NCBI RefSeq assembly: GCF_030697375.1
Contig: NZ_JAUYQD010000002.1
Span: forward strand, 21,524-85,523
From: Rhodoferax sp.
GTDB lineage: Bacteria > Pseudomonadota > Gammaproteobacteria > Burkholderiales > Burkholderiaceae_C
Length of the DNA stretch: 64,000 nucleotides
Reading direction: 5' to 3'
Shown here: piece after piece, positions 28,870-39,470 of the stretch
Layout of the letters: the number at the start of each line of letters is the position of its first letter
How positions within the stretch are numbered: position 1 is the first letter of the stretch
Notes under the pieces: model-generated
Told to the model about the DNA's origin: nothing
The model's input: only the letters and a program-made list of their open reading frames with translations
Databases searched by the model: none
Position numbers and translations under genes: made by a program

Positions 28870-28962
28870 ACACCGCAGATCTGGCTTTGCCAGTCTGCCG
28901 GTGTTGCCCCCGGCAAGGGGGATGGCGCAACGACACGAAGTGCGCGCAGCCTGGGGGTGTGC
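28870..28962. repeat. Intergenic repeat-like spacer between guaB and guaA
   Basis: GC-rich segment with ctggctttgccag and gccggtgttgcccccggc inverted repeats; resembles dispersed intergenic repeats of Comamonadaceae. Confidence 0.4.
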
Positions 28963-30432
28963 CTAGTCAGCGCGGTAGTTAGGGGCTTCTTTGGTGATTT
29001 GCACGTCGTGCACATGGCTTTCGCGGATGCCGGCGGTGGTGATCTCCACAAACTCCGCATTGTTCTGCATGTCTTCAATCGTCGCGGCGCCGCAATAACC
29101 CATGCTGGCCCGTACGCCACCCGCCATCTGGAACACGATGGACACCATGGAACCCTTGTAAGGCACGCGGCCTTCAATGCCTTCGGGCACCAGCTTGTCG
29201 GCGTTGGGGTTGCCGGTGGTGGATTCCTGGAAGTAGCGGTCGGCACTGCCTTGTTGCATGGCGCCAATGCTGCCCATGCCGCGGTAGCTCTTGTAGCTGC
29301 GGCCCTGGAACAAAATGACTTCGCCGGGCGCCTCTTCGGTACCGGCAAACATACCACCCATCATCACGGTGCTGGCACCGGCGGCAATGGCTTTGGAAAT
29401 ATCACCGCTGTAACGAATGCCACCGTCCGCGATCAAGGGAACACCGGTCCCTTTCAGTGCGGTAGCGACGCTGTCGATGGCCATGATCTGGGGCACGCCG
29501 ACACCTGCCACGATGCGGGTGGTGCAGATGGAGCCGGGGCCGATGCCCACTTTGACCGCGTCGGCACCCGCTTCCACCAGGGCCAAGGCCGCTGCGCCGG
29601 TGGCGATGTTGCCGCCAATCACGTCGATGTGCGGGTAGTTTTGCTTAACCCAGCGCACGCGCTCAATCACCCCTTTGCTGTGGCCATGCGCAGTGTCCAC
29701 CACGATGGCGTCTACACCGGCACGGGCCAGCGCCTCAACGCGCTCTTCGGTGCCCTCGCCCACCCCCACCGCCGCACCCACACGCAGCTTGCCATGGGCA
29801 TCGCGTGCAGCATTGGGGAAACTGGTTTGTTTGGTGATGTCCTTGACGGTGATCAGGCCCTTGAGTTCAAAGGCATCGTTGACCACCAGCAAACGTTCAA
29901 TTTTGTACTGGTTCAGCAGCACTTTGGCCTGCGCCAAGGTGGTGCCATCGGGCACGGTGACCAGCTTGTCGCGCTGGGTCATGATGTGGCTCACCGGCAG
30001 GTCATACCGGGTCTCAAAGCGCAGATCACGGCCGGTCACAATGCCAACCACCTTGCCACCGTCACACACAGGGAAGCCAGACACGCCGAGCTGGTCCGAC
30101 AATTCCATGACTTGGCGCACGGTGTGCATGGGGGTGATCACGACCGGATCACGCAACACGCCGGACTCGTAGCGCTTGACCTTGGACACCTGTGCGGCCT
30201 GCTCTTGCGCAGACATGTTCTTGTGCACGATGCCGATACCGCCCTCCTGCGCAATGGCAATAGCCAAGCGGGCTTCGGTGACCGTGTCCATGGCGGCAGA
30301 CACCAGGGGCAGGTTCAAAGCGATGTTGCGGGAGAAACGGGTGGCGAGGGATGTGTCCTTGGGAAGGACTTGGGAGAACGCTGGCACCAACAAGACGTCG
30401 TCGAAGGTGAGCGCTTTGCCGATAAGGCGCAT
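28963..30432 (-). CDS. guaB: Inosine-5'-monophosphate dehydrogenase
   Basis: CBS pair and [19 protein letters not shown] active-site loop. Confidence 0.97.
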   Translation of the reverse strand: MRLIGKALTFDDVLLVPAFSQVLPKDTSLATRFSRNIALNLPLVSAAMDTVTEARLAIAIAQEGGIGIVHKNMSAQEQAAQVSKVKRYESGVLRDPVVITPMHTVRQVMELSDQLGVSGFPVCDGGKVVGIVTGRDLRFETRYDLPVSHIMTQRDKLVTVPDGTTLAQAKVLLNQYKIERLLVVNDAFELKGLITVKDITKQTSFPNAARDAHGKLRVGAAVGVGEGTEERVEALARAGVDAIVVDTAHGHSKGVIERVRWVKQNYPHIDVIGGNIATGAAALALVEAGADAVKVGIGPGSICTTRIVAGVGVPQIMAIDSVATALKGTGVPLIADGGIRYSGDISKAIAAGASTVMMGGMFAGTEEAPGEVILFQGRSYKSYRGMGSIGAMQQGSADRYFQESTTGNPNADKLVPEGIEGRVPYKGSMVSIVFQMAGGVRASMGYCGAATIEDMQNNAEFVEITTAGIRESHVHDVQITKEAPNYRAD

Positions 30433-30519
30433 GTTCTTAGCTCCAAATGACGGATTGTACCCGTGCGGCGCGATTCGCTTTTTTATACCCTATCTGCCTG
30501 TGGCGGCTACACTTCGCCC

Positions 30520-31050
30520 ATGAAACCGTTTCACGCATTTTTGACCGCTACTTTGACCCTGACTTGCGTCGTAGCGTCTGCCCAGTGGCAATGGGTTGAC
30601 AAGGACGGACGCAAAGTTTTCAGTGACCGCGCACCCCCCACGGATGTTTTGGATAAAAATATTCTGAAGCGACCTCCAGGGCGGGGGGGCAATACAAAGC
30701 CAGCCGAAACGGCGAGCGCAGACGCAGAATCAACGCCAGGTGCAGCCGCCCCCGCCTTGGCACCGGCAGCGCCAGCTGTGCCCAAGGGAGCCGGTGTCGA
30801 TAAAGAGCTGGAAGCCAAAAAGAAGCAAGCCGCGGACGCGGAAGCCGCCAAGCGCAAGGCAGAAGAAGAACGAATCACCAAAGCCAAAATCGAAAATTGT
30901 GCCCGGGCCAAGCAAGCCAAGGCAACGTATGACTCCGGCATACGCATTGCACGCGCCAATGCCGCAGGTGAACGGGAAATTATGGACGATGCAGCCCGCG
31001 CCGCCGAGGTCAAGCGCATCCAAGGCGTAATCAGCGCAGATTGCCAATAG
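30520..31050 (+). CDS. DUF4124 domain-containing periplasmic protein
   Basis: Signal peptide followed by QWQWVDKDGRKVFSDRAPP. Confidence 0.8.
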   Translation: MKPFHAFLTATLTLTCVVASAQWQWVDKDGRKVFSDRAPPTDVLDKNILKRPPGRGGNTKPAETASADAESTPGAAAPALAPAAPAVPKGAGVDKELEAKKKQAADAEAAKRKAEEERITKAKIENCARAKQAKATYDSGIRIARANAAGEREIMDDAARAAEVKRIQGVISADCQ

Positions 31051-31067
31051 GGCCGATAGGCCGGGGC

Positions 31068-31403
31068 TCAATACCCGGCTTTGGCGCCCACCCTTCGTTT
31101 GGCAAACAAACCCGCCGATTTGGCGCCCTGGCGCACAAAACGCTCCCGCCGCGCCACCTTGGGGTCTACGGTGAGGGGCCTGCTGAGTTCGACCCGGTCA
31201 TGCTCCCGCAACACATGCTGCGGGGGTATTTTTCGGCCCCATACGCCCAATTCCACGGCATTCACCTGGGCTGGTGACATCTCCTGGAGTAACCCGCTGA
31301 TGTGCACGGCCTGCGCAGCCGTACAGCCCTGCTCCACCGTCAAGGCCACTTCACGGACTTCACGGGCTTGGGGAGAATAAACCAGCGTGACGGAAATCAG
31401 CAT
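31068..31403 (-). CDS. rnfH: RnfH family protein
   Basis: VTLVYSPQAREVREVALTVEQGCTAAQAV...VGVWGRKIPP-like, REHDRVELSRPLTVDPKVARRERF; next to ratA and smpB. Confidence 0.88.
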   Translation of the reverse strand: MLISVTLVYSPQAREVREVALTVEQGCTAAQAVHISGLLQEMSPAQVNAVELGVWGRKIPPQHVLREHDRVELSRPLTVDPKVARRERFVRQGAKSAGLFAKRRVGAKAGY

Positions 31404-31847
31404 TCAATCCCCATACACCTGCTGCGCACGTTTGACAAACGCATCGACCAGGTTGGCGGCAATCTTGTCAAACACCGGCCCCACGAGTTTGCCCAGCGTG
31501 GCATTGTCAAAACCGTAATTCAGCGACAGTTCCACTTTGCAGGCCCGTTGCGAGCCATCGCCTAGCGGATGAAAGTTCCATTCTCCGTCCAGCCGCGAAA
31601 AAGGCCCCTTCACCAATTGCAAACCCACCCGATGGGGCGGGGTGTGGGTATTGCGGGTCGTGAAGGTCTGGCGGACACCGCCAAAGGAAATACCCACCTC
31701 TGCGGTCATTCCACCCTTGTCCTGGTCCAGCACTTTGGCATGGTCGCACCAGGGCAAGAACTGCGGATACTGCGCTACATCGGTCACTAGCACATACATC
31801 TCTGCCGGGCTGTACCAGATCAAAACGGACTTTGTTACGGTTTTCAT
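31404..31847 (-). CDS. ratA: RatA/COQ10-type SRPBCC protein
   Basis: MKTVTKSVLIWYSPAEMYVLVTDVAQYPQFLPWCDHAKVL. Confidence 0.9.
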   Translation of the reverse strand: MKTVTKSVLIWYSPAEMYVLVTDVAQYPQFLPWCDHAKVLDQDKGGMTAEVGISFGGVRQTFTTRNTHTPPHRVGLQLVKGPFSRLDGEWNFHPLGDGSQRACKVELSLNYGFDNATLGKLVGPVFDKIAANLVDAFVKRAQQVYGD

Positions 31848-31927
31848 AGAATGGAGGTCTGCGCGGGATTGTAGACAAGCCCACAAGCACCTCTTTCTTT
31901 CCCGTCTGTCACCCCCATTTGAGTCCC

Positions 31928-32401
31928 ATGGCCAAAAAACCTGATACCGCTACCCGCATCGCCGACAACAAGAAGGCCGCCTACAACTATTTTTTCGAAG
32001 AACGCTTTGAGACCGGGCTGGTGCTGGAGGGCTGGGAGGTCAAATCCTTGCGCGAAGGCAAAGTGCAGCTTACCGACGGCTACGTCGTGGTGCGCAACGG
32101 CGAATTGTTCATCATCGGCCTGCAAATCACCCCCTTGGGCACGGCATCCACCCACATCAGCCCCGACAAGGTGCGCACCAAGAAACTCTTGCTGCACAAG
32201 GAAGAAATCAAGCGTTTGATTGGCAAGATCGACCAAAAAGGCTACACCCTGGTGCCACTTAACTTGCATTGGAAAGCGGGAAAGATCAAGTGCGACATTG
32301 CCTTGGCCAAGGGCAAGGCCGAACACGACAAGCGCAACACCATCAAGGACCGCGAAGGCAAACGGGAAGTGGCACGGGCCATGAAGAGCTACAGCCGCTA
32401 A
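31928..32401 (+). CDS. smpB: SsrA-binding protein SmpB
   Basis: [40 protein letters not shown]...[13 protein letters not shown]. Confidence 0.97.
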   Translation: MAKKPDTATRIADNKKAAYNYFFEERFETGLVLEGWEVKSLREGKVQLTDGYVVVRNGELFIIGLQITPLGTASTHISPDKVRTKKLLLHKEEIKRLIGKIDQKGYTLVPLNLHWKAGKIKCDIALAKGKAEHDKRNTIKDREGKREVARAMKSYSR

Positions 32402-32491
32402 TTATTTTCTGCATGCGGGAATAAACCGGGCGCCAGCGGTGTTTATGGGAGTGCAAATGCTTGTTTGCACCGACCAACTCAGGAGTTTCCC

Positions 32492-32875
32492 ATGCCATTG
32501 ACCCCACGCTCTGCCATCGCCGCCACCCTGGCGCTTGCCCTTTTGGGTGCTTGTGCCGCCCTGGCACCCACCCCCACCAAGACCGCTGATGGCGTGCTGG
32601 TAGGCACCAACGGCATGACGCTGTACACCTTTGACAAAGATGTAGCGGGCAGCGGTAAGTCGCTGTGCAATGGCCCTTGCGCCGCCAACTGGCCACCCTT
32701 GATGGCGGCCGGGTCGGACAAGGCCTCGGGCGACTACAGCATCATCACGCGGGACGACGGCAAGCCACAGTGGGCGGTGAAGGGCAAACCCCTGTATTTC
32801 TGGGTCAAGGACAGCAAGCCCGGCGACCAGACCGGTGACGGCGTCAACAAAGTCTGGCATACCGCCAAGCCCTGA
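32492..32875 (+). CDS. COG4315-like secreted/lipoprotein repeat protein
   Basis: Lipobox LLGAC; GMTLYTFDKDVAGSGKSLCNGPCAANWPPL. Confidence 0.85.
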   Translation: MPLTPRSAIAATLALALLGACAALAPTPTKTADGVLVGTNGMTLYTFDKDVAGSGKSLCNGPCAANWPPLMAAGSDKASGDYSIITRDDGKPQWAVKGKPLYFWVKDSKPGDQTGDGVNKVWHTAKP

Positions 32876-32887
32876 TTTGGCGTAGAG

Positions 32888-33439
32888 ATGAATCCTCAGC
32901 CCATTGTCAACCACATTCCCGCGCTGCGCCGCTACGCACGCGCGCTGACCGGGGATGCATGGGCTGCCGATGACTTGGTGCAAGACACCCTGGAGCGGGC
33001 CTGCAGCAAATGGCGCTTGTGGTTAGTCGGGTCCGACCTGCGCGCCTGGCTCTTCACTGTCATGCACAACCTGCTCGTCAACCAAGTTCGCCAATCCGCC
33101 CGACAAGCCTCGGGCCGCTCTGTTGACATTGACGAAGTCGCCCACGAACTGCCCGCGCCCGATGCCAACCTGGGGCCCCTGCTGGATTTACAGCGCTGCC
33201 TCTTGCGCTTGCCGCAGGAGCAGCGGGTGGTGCTGCTCTTGGTCACCATGGAGGACATGGGCTACGCCGACGTGGCACGCATCACCGGTGTCCCCATCGG
33301 CACGGTCATGTCGCGCCTCTCACGCGCCCGCAGCCGGCTTCAGGAATTGATGGATGCCCCAGCCCATGTCCATGCACACACCACCGACTCGGCATCCGCC
33401 GACGGTAAAAGTGCGCCCGCCTTACGGCGCTTGAAATAA
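32888..33439 (+). CDS. ECF sigma factor (sigma-70 family)
   Basis: ALRRYARALTGDAWAADDLVQDTLERA; MSRLSRARSRLQELM. Confidence 0.92.
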   Translation: MNPQPIVNHIPALRRYARALTGDAWAADDLVQDTLERACSKWRLWLVGSDLRAWLFTVMHNLLVNQVRQSARQASGRSVDIDEVAHELPAPDANLGPLLDLQRCLLRLPQEQRVVLLLVTMEDMGYADVARITGVPIGTVMSRLSRARSRLQELMDAPAHVHAHTTDSASADGKSAPALRRLK

Positions 33440-33455
33440 GCTGCAGGATCACACG

Positions 33456-34298
33456 ATGAATCCTTCTCCATCCCCCCCCTCATCTCGCCCCTTGACCAAC
33501 GACGAAATCCATGCCCTGGTGGATGGTCAGGCCGCGCCTGCGCAGCGGGCTGCCTTGCAGGCGCGCTTGACACTGGATGCCGACGCACAGGCGACGGTGC
33601 TGAAATGGCAGCGCCAGCGTGATGCCCTGCGAGGTTTGCTCCAACAGGTAGAGCAGGAACCTGTCCCGGCCAGTCTGCTGTCGGCGGGACAGACAGCCAC
33701 AGGTTCCCGACAAACCCTCCAACAGTGGTCACACTGGGGCGGCATGGCCGCCAGCACCCTGCTGGTCTTTGGGGCGGGTTGGCTGTCCCATGGGCAATGG
33801 GAGATGACGCACTTGTCCTCCGGCACGCCCATGTCCAAAGCGGCGCATGGCCGTGAATTCATCCACCAGGCCGCCTTGGCCCATGCGGTCTATGCACCCG
33901 AAGTCCGCCATCCGGTGGAGGTGACGGCCACCCAACAGGAGCATCTGGTCCAATGGCTGTCCAAACGCGTGGGCAAACCGCTCAAAGTGCCCCAACTGTC
34001 AGACCAGGGATACGATTTGGTCGGTGGGCGCTTATTGCCGGGCAATGAGGGTGCGCGGGCCCAATTCATGTTCCAGAATGCGGGCGGTCAACGGGTGACC
34101 CTGTATTTGGGAGTGATGGATACCAACTCGCTCAATTCATCCAACGCGGCCCGAGATGAGACGGCGTTCCGCTTTTCCAGCGATGGACCTGTGCCCAGTT
34201 TCTACTGGGTCGACCAGGGATTTGGGTACGCACTCACCGGGCCCATGACGCGGGAAGGCTTGTTGGCATTGGCCGAGGCCATCTACCGGCAACTCTGA
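33456..34298 (+). CDS. Anti-sigma factor
   Basis: LTNDEIHALVDGQAAPAQRAALQARL, one TM segment, directly downstream of the sigma factor. Confidence 0.85.
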   Translation: MNPSPSPPSSRPLTNDEIHALVDGQAAPAQRAALQARLTLDADAQATVLKWQRQRDALRGLLQQVEQEPVPASLLSAGQTATGSRQTLQQWSHWGGMAASTLLVFGAGWLSHGQWEMTHLSSGTPMSKAAHGREFIHQAALAHAVYAPEVRHPVEVTATQQEHLVQWLSKRVGKPLKVPQLSDQGYDLVGGRLLPGNEGARAQFMFQNAGGQRVTLYLGVMDTNSLNSSNAARDETAFRFSSDGPVPSFYWVDQGFGYALTGPMTREGLLALAEAIYRQL

Positions 34299-34308
34299 GG
34301 CGACTGAT

Positions 34309-35406
34309 TCAGCCCAAATCCCGCAAGGGATGCGCCCAGGCCGGCCAGGGGGATTCAAAGAAAGGTGCCACCTGTTCGGGCGTAACGTCTTCAATCCGTG
34401 CAGGACTCCACTGCGGACTGTGGTCCTTGTCCACCGCCAGGGCACGGATGCCTTCCACCGTTTCCGAGCTGGCCCCGCTGCGCCCCAGGTGCTGGGTATT
34501 GAAACAGTGGCGAACGATATCGCGCTCCATACGCAGATCCTCGGCCAGAGTCATGCCACGCGCACGGCGCACCTGTTCCAGCACCACATGCAGCATCAAG
34601 GGCGAACGTTTGCGCAAGGTGGCGGCGGTGTGTTGTGCCCATGCACTGTCGTCCGCCTCCAAGGCATGCACGATCTCCGGCATCGATTGCATCGAAAAAA
34701 ATGGGTCAATAAGGGCTCTAGCCCCCGTGGAATGTGCGTGAGCAGCTACTGAATAGATAGCAAGCCATTGGCCGATTGCATCTGGCAGATCCAGATTGGT
34801 GTTGGCCAATGCGTCCCAGGCCTCTTCAAGGCGCATTTCGTCCAGACAGGCGTCCGCCAAACCCATCTCCATCGCGGTGGCGGCGTCCATCACCTCACCC
34901 GTCAGCGCCTGCCACTCGCCCGTGCGCCCCGGACAACGGCTCAAAAAGTACCCTCCGCCTACGTCCGGAAACAGGCCGATATGCGTCTCTGGCATGGCCA
35001 TCTTGGTTCGTCCCGTCACCAAACGGTGCGAGCCCCCCTGGCTGATCCCCATGCCCCCGCCCATGACCACGCCATCCATGAAGGCGATGTAGGGTTTGGA
35101 AAAGTTGTGAATCAGGCAGTTAAGTGCATATTCCTCGGTGAAAAAATCCTCCAGCTGGGGATTTCCAGCCAAGGCAGCCTGGTGGAAGAAGCGGATGTCA
35201 CCGCCGGCGCAGAAGCTGCCAAACGGCCCGGTCTTGCCCATACCCCGTATCGCCACCGCCTTGACGGCGCTTTCCTGCTGCCATTGCAGCAGCACGGTGG
35301 TCAGGCTGCGCACCATCTCCAGATTCAGGGAATTCAGGGCTTTGGCGCGGTTCAGGGTGATACAGCCCAAGCGCCCGCGCACTTCCGTCAAAACCAAATC
35401 GCTCAT
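34309..35406 (-). CDS. Enoyl-CoA hydratase/3-hydroxyisobutyryl-CoA hydrolase family protein
   Basis: FCAGGDIRFF, IAFMDGVVMGGGMGIS, ECH_2-type C-terminus. Confidence 0.9.
   Translation of the reverse strand: MSDLVLTEVRGRLGCITLNRAKALNSLNLEMVRSLTTVLLQWQQESAVKAVAIRGMGKTGPFGSFCAGGDIRFFHQAALAGNPQLEDFFTEEYALNCLIHNFSKPYIAFMDGVVMGGGMGISQGGSHRLVTGRTKMAMPETHIGLFPDVGGGYFLSRCPGRTGEWQALTGEVMDAATAMEMGLADACLDEMRLEEAWDALANTNLDLPDAIGQWLAIYSVAAHAHSTGARALIDPFFSMQSMPEIVHALEADDSAWAQHTAATLRKRSPLMLHVVLEQVRRARGMTLAEDLRMERDIVRHCFNTQHLGRSGASSETVEGIRALAVDKDHSPQWSPARIEDVTPEQVAPFFESPWPAWAHPLRDLG
34709..34762 (+). repeat. Dispersed ~50 bp repeat, intragenic copy R3 (in crotonase gene, antisense to the SAQAAIK orientation)
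   Basis: gggctctagcccccgtggaatgtgcgtgagcagctactgaatagatagc; encodes AIYSVAAHAHSTGARAL on the gene strand. Confidence 0.8.
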
Positions 35407-36275
35407 AACCGTTGTCTCCACCCAATCACTTCATTCACCACCAATGCACCAATCACCAAGGTGCCGCCGGTTAAAACTGCACGGGACGGCTCTTCCCCCG
35501 CACCGACCCAGGCCAACAAGATACCGAAGATGACCTCCAGCAACTGCAGCAGCGATATTTCAGGTGCCTTCAAAACACGGGCACACCACACCGACAGCAC
35601 GCAGGGCAAGGCCAATTGTCCTACGCCCAACAGGCCCAGCAATGTCACATCATGGACACTGGCCTGAAAAGGATAGGCCAACGGAAAGGTCAACACCGTT
35701 GAGATCACCGCGCCCACCAGCACAGCGGGGACCAAATCAACGTTTTGGCCCTGGGCGTGGGAATGTTGGGTGGCAGTCCAGTTGGTGGCACCGGCGATGG
35801 GTACACACAGGGCCACCAAGGTGCCCCACAGCGAGCCTTGGGACAGTTGGGCTGCGTACATGTACACAATACCCACGCCCGCGGCCACAATCGCCACCCA
35901 GGTTCGCAGGGGTACACGGTGGCCAATAAAAACCCGTGCGATCAGGGCGGTGAGCAAAGGCCCGATGGACATGGTGACCAGCACATTGCCCACCGTGGTG
36001 AGGGTGAGGGCCACCATGAAGGCGGTGAACATCACACTCCAGCACAGACCCGACACCCAAAACAGGCCACTGGCGCGGCGTATCTTGCCAAAGATCTCTC
36101 GCCCCTGGAACAGCGGCAAGATCAACAACAGGCTCAACGCCGTGAACAAGGCCCGCCAAAACGTGACCTCAAAACTCCGGGCAAATTCCAGATGGCGTGT
36201 GACCACACCGGCGGTGGACCACATCAGGGCCACCGCCACCATCAGGAACACCGCCCGATTGTGGGTCAACCGCAA
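35403..36275 (-). CDS. EamA/DMT family transporter
   Basis: MLTHNRAVFLMVAVALMWSTAGVVTRHLE-type start, 10-TM pattern. Confidence 0.88.
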   Translation of the reverse strand: MRLTHNRAVFLMVAVALMWSTAGVVTRHLEFARSFEVTFWRALFTALSLLLILPLFQGREIFGKIRRASGLFWVSGLCWSVMFTAFMVALTLTTVGNVLVTMSIGPLLTALIARVFIGHRVPLRTWVAIVAAGVGIVYMYAAQLSQGSLWGTLVALCVPIAGATNWTATQHSHAQGQNVDLVPAVLVGAVISTVLTFPLAYPFQASVHDVTLLGLLGVGQLALPCVLSVWCARVLKAPEISLLQLLEVIFGILLAWVGAGEEPSRAVLTGGTLVIGALVVNEVIGWRQRL

Positions 36276-36283
36276 GGCGAGGC

Positions 36284-38110
36284 TCAGGAGCGGCCAGCGC
36301 GCTTGCGTTCGCTTTCCGTCAGATGGCGCTTGCGCAGACGAATCGACTTGGGTGTGATTTCGACCAACTCGTCGTCCTCGATGAACTCAACGCCATATTC
36401 CAGCGTGCACTCGATCGGAGGCGTGATCTTGGTCGCATCTTCCTTGCCGCTGACGCGGAAGTTGGTCAGCTGCTTGGTACGTGTAGCGTTGACCACCAGG
36501 TCGTTGTCACGGCTGTGGATACCCACAATCATGCCTTCGTACACGGGGTCGTTGGGGCGAACAAACATGCGGCCACGGTCGTCCAGCTTGCCCAGCGCGT
36601 AAGTGAAAATTTCACCGGCATCCATGGAAATCAGCACGCCGTTTTTACGGCCACCGATATCACCCTTGTGCGCCTCGTAGCTGTCGAAAATGTTCGAGAT
36701 CAGGCCAGAGCCACGGGTCAAGTTCAGGAATTCATTGGTGAATCCGATCAGACCCCGCGCAGGAATGCGGTACTCCAGGCGTACACGGCCGCGGCCGTCC
36801 GGCTCCATGTTGACCAAGTCGCCCTTGCGCTCGCCCAAAGCTTGCATCACGCCGCCCTGGTGTTGCTCTTCGATGTCGGCCGTGACCAACTCGATAGGCT
36901 CGTGCTTCTCGCCATTCACGTCTTTCATCACGACGCGTGGCTTGGAGACCGCCAGTTCGTAGCCTTCACGGCGCATGTTTTCCAACAAAATGGTCAGGTG
37001 CAGTTCGCCGCGGCCCATGACTTCGAAGATGCCTTCTTCGTCGGTTTCCTTGACGCGCAGCGCCACATTGTGTTGCAGTTCTTTTTGCAGACGGTCCCAG
37101 ATCTGGCGGCTGGTCACATATTTGCCTTCACGGCCCGCCAAGGGGCTGGTGTTGACGCAGAAGTTCATGGTCAAGGTCGGCTCATCGACCTTGAGCATGG
37201 GCAGTGGAGCGGGGTTGGCCGGGTCGGTGATCGTGACGCCAATGCCGATATCCGCAATGCCGTTAATCAACACGATTTCGCCGGGGCCGGCTTCGGTAGC
37301 CTGCACGCGCTCCAAGCCCTGGAAGGTCAATACCTGGTTGATACGGCCTTTGATAGGCTTGCCATCCACGCCTTCCATCACCACCACGTCCATCATGGGC
37401 TTGATCGTGCCCTGGCTGATACGGCCGACACCAATGCGACCCACGAAGGTCGAAAAGTCAAGCGCGGAAATTTGCAGCTGCAGCGGTGCCGCAGGGTCAC
37501 CCTTTTGGGCAGGCACGTGTTGGAGCACGGTGTTGAACAAGGCCGACATATCAGGGCCCCACTGCTCACCTGGCGCGCCCTCTTCCATCGACGACCAACC
37601 GTTGATACCCGAGGCGTAGACTACGGGGAAATCCAGTTGCTCATCGGTGGCGCCGAGCTTGTCAAACAAATCAAATGCGGCATTGACCACGAAATCTGGA
37701 CGTGCACCAGGCTTGTCCACCTTGTTCACCACCAGAATCGGCTTCAAGCCCAGGGCCAAAGCCTTCTTGGTCACAAAGCGGGTCTGGGGCATGGGGCCTT
37801 CTTGGGCGTCAATCAACAGCACCACACCATCGACCATGCTCAAGGCACGTTCCACTTCGCCGCCGAAGTCCGCGTGTCCGGGGGTATCCACGATGTTGAT
37901 GTGGGTACCTTCCCAGGTCACCGCGCAATTTTTGGCCAAAATCGTAATGCCACGCTCTTTTTCGATGGCATTGTTGTCCATCACGGTGTCAACCACTTTT
38001 TCATGGTCGGCAAAGGTACCGGACTGGCGCAGCAATTGGTCGACCATGGTGGTCTTGCCATGATCGACGTGGGCGATGATGGCGATGTTGCGGATTTGTT
38101 TAATGCTCAT
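36284..38110 (-). CDS. typA: Ribosome-associated GTPase TypA/BipA
   Basis: IRNIAIIAHVDHGKTTMVDQLLRQSGTF; TypA C-terminal RGLIGFTNEFLNLTRGSGL. Confidence 0.97.
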   Translation of the reverse strand: MSIKQIRNIAIIAHVDHGKTTMVDQLLRQSGTFADHEKVVDTVMDNNAIEKERGITILAKNCAVTWEGTHINIVDTPGHADFGGEVERALSMVDGVVLLIDAQEGPMPQTRFVTKKALALGLKPILVVNKVDKPGARPDFVVNAAFDLFDKLGATDEQLDFPVVYASGINGWSSMEEGAPGEQWGPDMSALFNTVLQHVPAQKGDPAAPLQLQISALDFSTFVGRIGVGRISQGTIKPMMDVVVMEGVDGKPIKGRINQVLTFQGLERVQATEAGPGEIVLINGIADIGIGVTITDPANPAPLPMLKVDEPTLTMNFCVNTSPLAGREGKYVTSRQIWDRLQKELQHNVALRVKETDEEGIFEVMGRGELHLTILLENMRREGYELAVSKPRVVMKDVNGEKHEPIELVTADIEEQHQGGVMQALGERKGDLVNMEPDGRGRVRLEYRIPARGLIGFTNEFLNLTRGSGLISNIFDSYEAHKGDIGGRKNGVLISMDAGEIFTYALGKLDDRGRMFVRPNDPVYEGMIVGIHSRDNDLVVNATRTKQLTNFRVSGKEDATKITPPIECTLEYGVEFIEDDELVEITPKSIRLRKRHLTESERKRAGRS

Positions 38111-38123
38111 GGTTCACTTTCTC

Positions 38124-39080
38124 TTAAATCTGCTCAGATTTTTTCAGTATTTGCTCTATCTCCAGCGGGCTCAATAGCCGCCCTGGTATCAATTCACCCG
38201 CTTTCACCTGGGCCGTACCCAGCAAGGCGTGTGGGTTTTCACCGTACACGGCGACTCGCGACTCGTCAGGCCATGCCCCCCGGCGGCGTACACCGCTCAA
38301 GAAGCGCCCTGCACTCTCCCCCTCCAGCGCAACAACCGTGTGGTCGCGCAACAGCGACTCCACCGGCATCAGGCAAGCCAACCGTTGTTCCTCGGTCATA
38401 GCTTCCAGCGCCTCCAGCGTGACGCATTGAGAAACCGAAAAGCCCCCGGTTTCAATCCGCCGCAATGCGGTCAAATGCGCGCCACACCCCAAGGCCTCAC
38501 CTATATCTTCCCCAAGGGTTCGAATGTAAGTTCCCTTGCTGCATTTCACTACCATTTTGATAGCTGCTTGCGCACTGTCCATAGGGGCCAGAGTCGCTTT
38601 TAATGCATGAATTGTGACCTCACGGGCCACCCGTTCCACTTCAATCCCGGCACGGGCATATTCGTACAGGGCCTTTCCATCCTTCTTCAACGCGCTGTGC
38701 ATGGGGGGCACCTGATGGATGACTCCCGTAAAACGCGACAGGACACCTTGCAAGTCAACGTCAGTGACCTGAACGGGGCGCTCTTCAATCACCTCACCTT
38801 CGGCATCTGCCGTGCTGGTCTTGACACCCAAACACGCCACCGCTTCATACGTTTTGTCGGCATCCAACTGCAATTGGCTGAACTTCGTGGCCGCCCCAAA
38901 ACACAGTGGCAACACGCCGGTTGCCAGTGGATCCAAGGTACCGGTGTGCCCCGCTTTTTCAGCGCGCAGCAGCCATTTTACTTTTTGCAATGCATCGTTG
39001 CTGGACCAGCCCAATGGCTTGTCCAGCAACAGCACCCCATGCACGGGGCGCCTTGCAACCCGTGCACGTGGCGCATTCAT
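38124..39080 (-). CDS. truB: tRNA pseudouridine(55) synthase TruB
   Basis: HGVLLLDKPLGWSSNDALQKVK, GHTGTLDPLATGVLPLCFG. Confidence 0.95.
   Translation of the reverse strand: MNAPRARVARRPVHGVLLLDKPLGWSSNDALQKVKWLLRAEKAGHTGTLDPLATGVLPLCFGAATKFSQLQLDADKTYEAVACLGVKTSTADAEGEVIEERPVQVTDVDLQGVLSRFTGVIHQVPPMHSALKKDGKALYEYARAGIEVERVAREVTIHALKATLAPMDSAQAAIKMVVKCSKGTYIRTLGEDIGEALGCGAHLTALRRIETGGFSVSQCVTLEALEAMTEEQRLACLMPVESLLRDHTVVALEGESAGRFLSGVRRRGAWPDESRVAVYGENPHALLGTAQVKAGELIPGRLLSPLEIEQILKKSEQI
38551..38602 (-). repeat. Dispersed ~50 bp repeat, intragenic copy R4 (in truB)
   Basis: ttttgatagctgcttgcgcactgtccataggggccagagtcgctttt; encodes KATLAPMDSAQAAIKMV in frame. Confidence 0.85.
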
Positions 39081-39084
39081 GGGG

Positions 39085-39453
39085 TCAGTCTTCCTTGGCC
39101 CGAGAAGAAACCGCACGCGCAATCAAGGCGTTCATGTCAGCGGCCTTCTCAGTGGTGCGATCAAACAGGAAGTGCAAGGTAGGCACCGTATGGATATGCA
39201 GCCGTTTGAACAAACCCGCACGTAAAAAACCCGCCGCCTGGTTCAGGCCTTCGGTACACGCTACGGGGTCACCCACGAGCAGACTGAAGAATACCTTGGC
39301 GTGGGCATAGTCAGGGGTGACCTCCACCGCCTGGATTGTCACCATCCCCACGCGCGGGTCTTTCAACTCGCGCGCAATCAGCTCGGTCAGATCCCGCTGG
39401 ATCTGATCGGCCACTTTGAAGCTACGGTTAGGGGTACTGGACTTTTTACGCAC
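39085..39453 (-). CDS. rbfA: 30S ribosome-binding factor RbfA
   Basis: [49 protein letters not shown]. Confidence 0.95.
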   Translation of the reverse strand: MRKKSSTPNRSFKVADQIQRDLTELIARELKDPRVGMVTIQAVEVTPDYAHAKVFFSLLVGDPVACTEGLNQAAGFLRAGLFKRLHIHTVPTLHFLFDRTTEKAADMNALIARAVSSRAKED

Positions 39454-39470
39454 GATTTAAACCACGTCCA

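Noticed and set aside
27614-30450. Long plus-strand ORFs (27614-28966, 28957-30450) opposite guaA/guaB
   Set aside because: Antisense of conserved purine genes
31068-31847. RatA/RnfH (RatAB) considered as a toxin-antitoxin module
   Set aside because: Conserved housekeeping neighbours of smpB; RatA is a COQ10-like SRPBCC protein, so the TA label is not supported here
36323-38401. 692 aa plus-strand ORF opposite typA
   Set aside because: Antisense shadow of TypA; His-rich composition typical of reverse-strand translation
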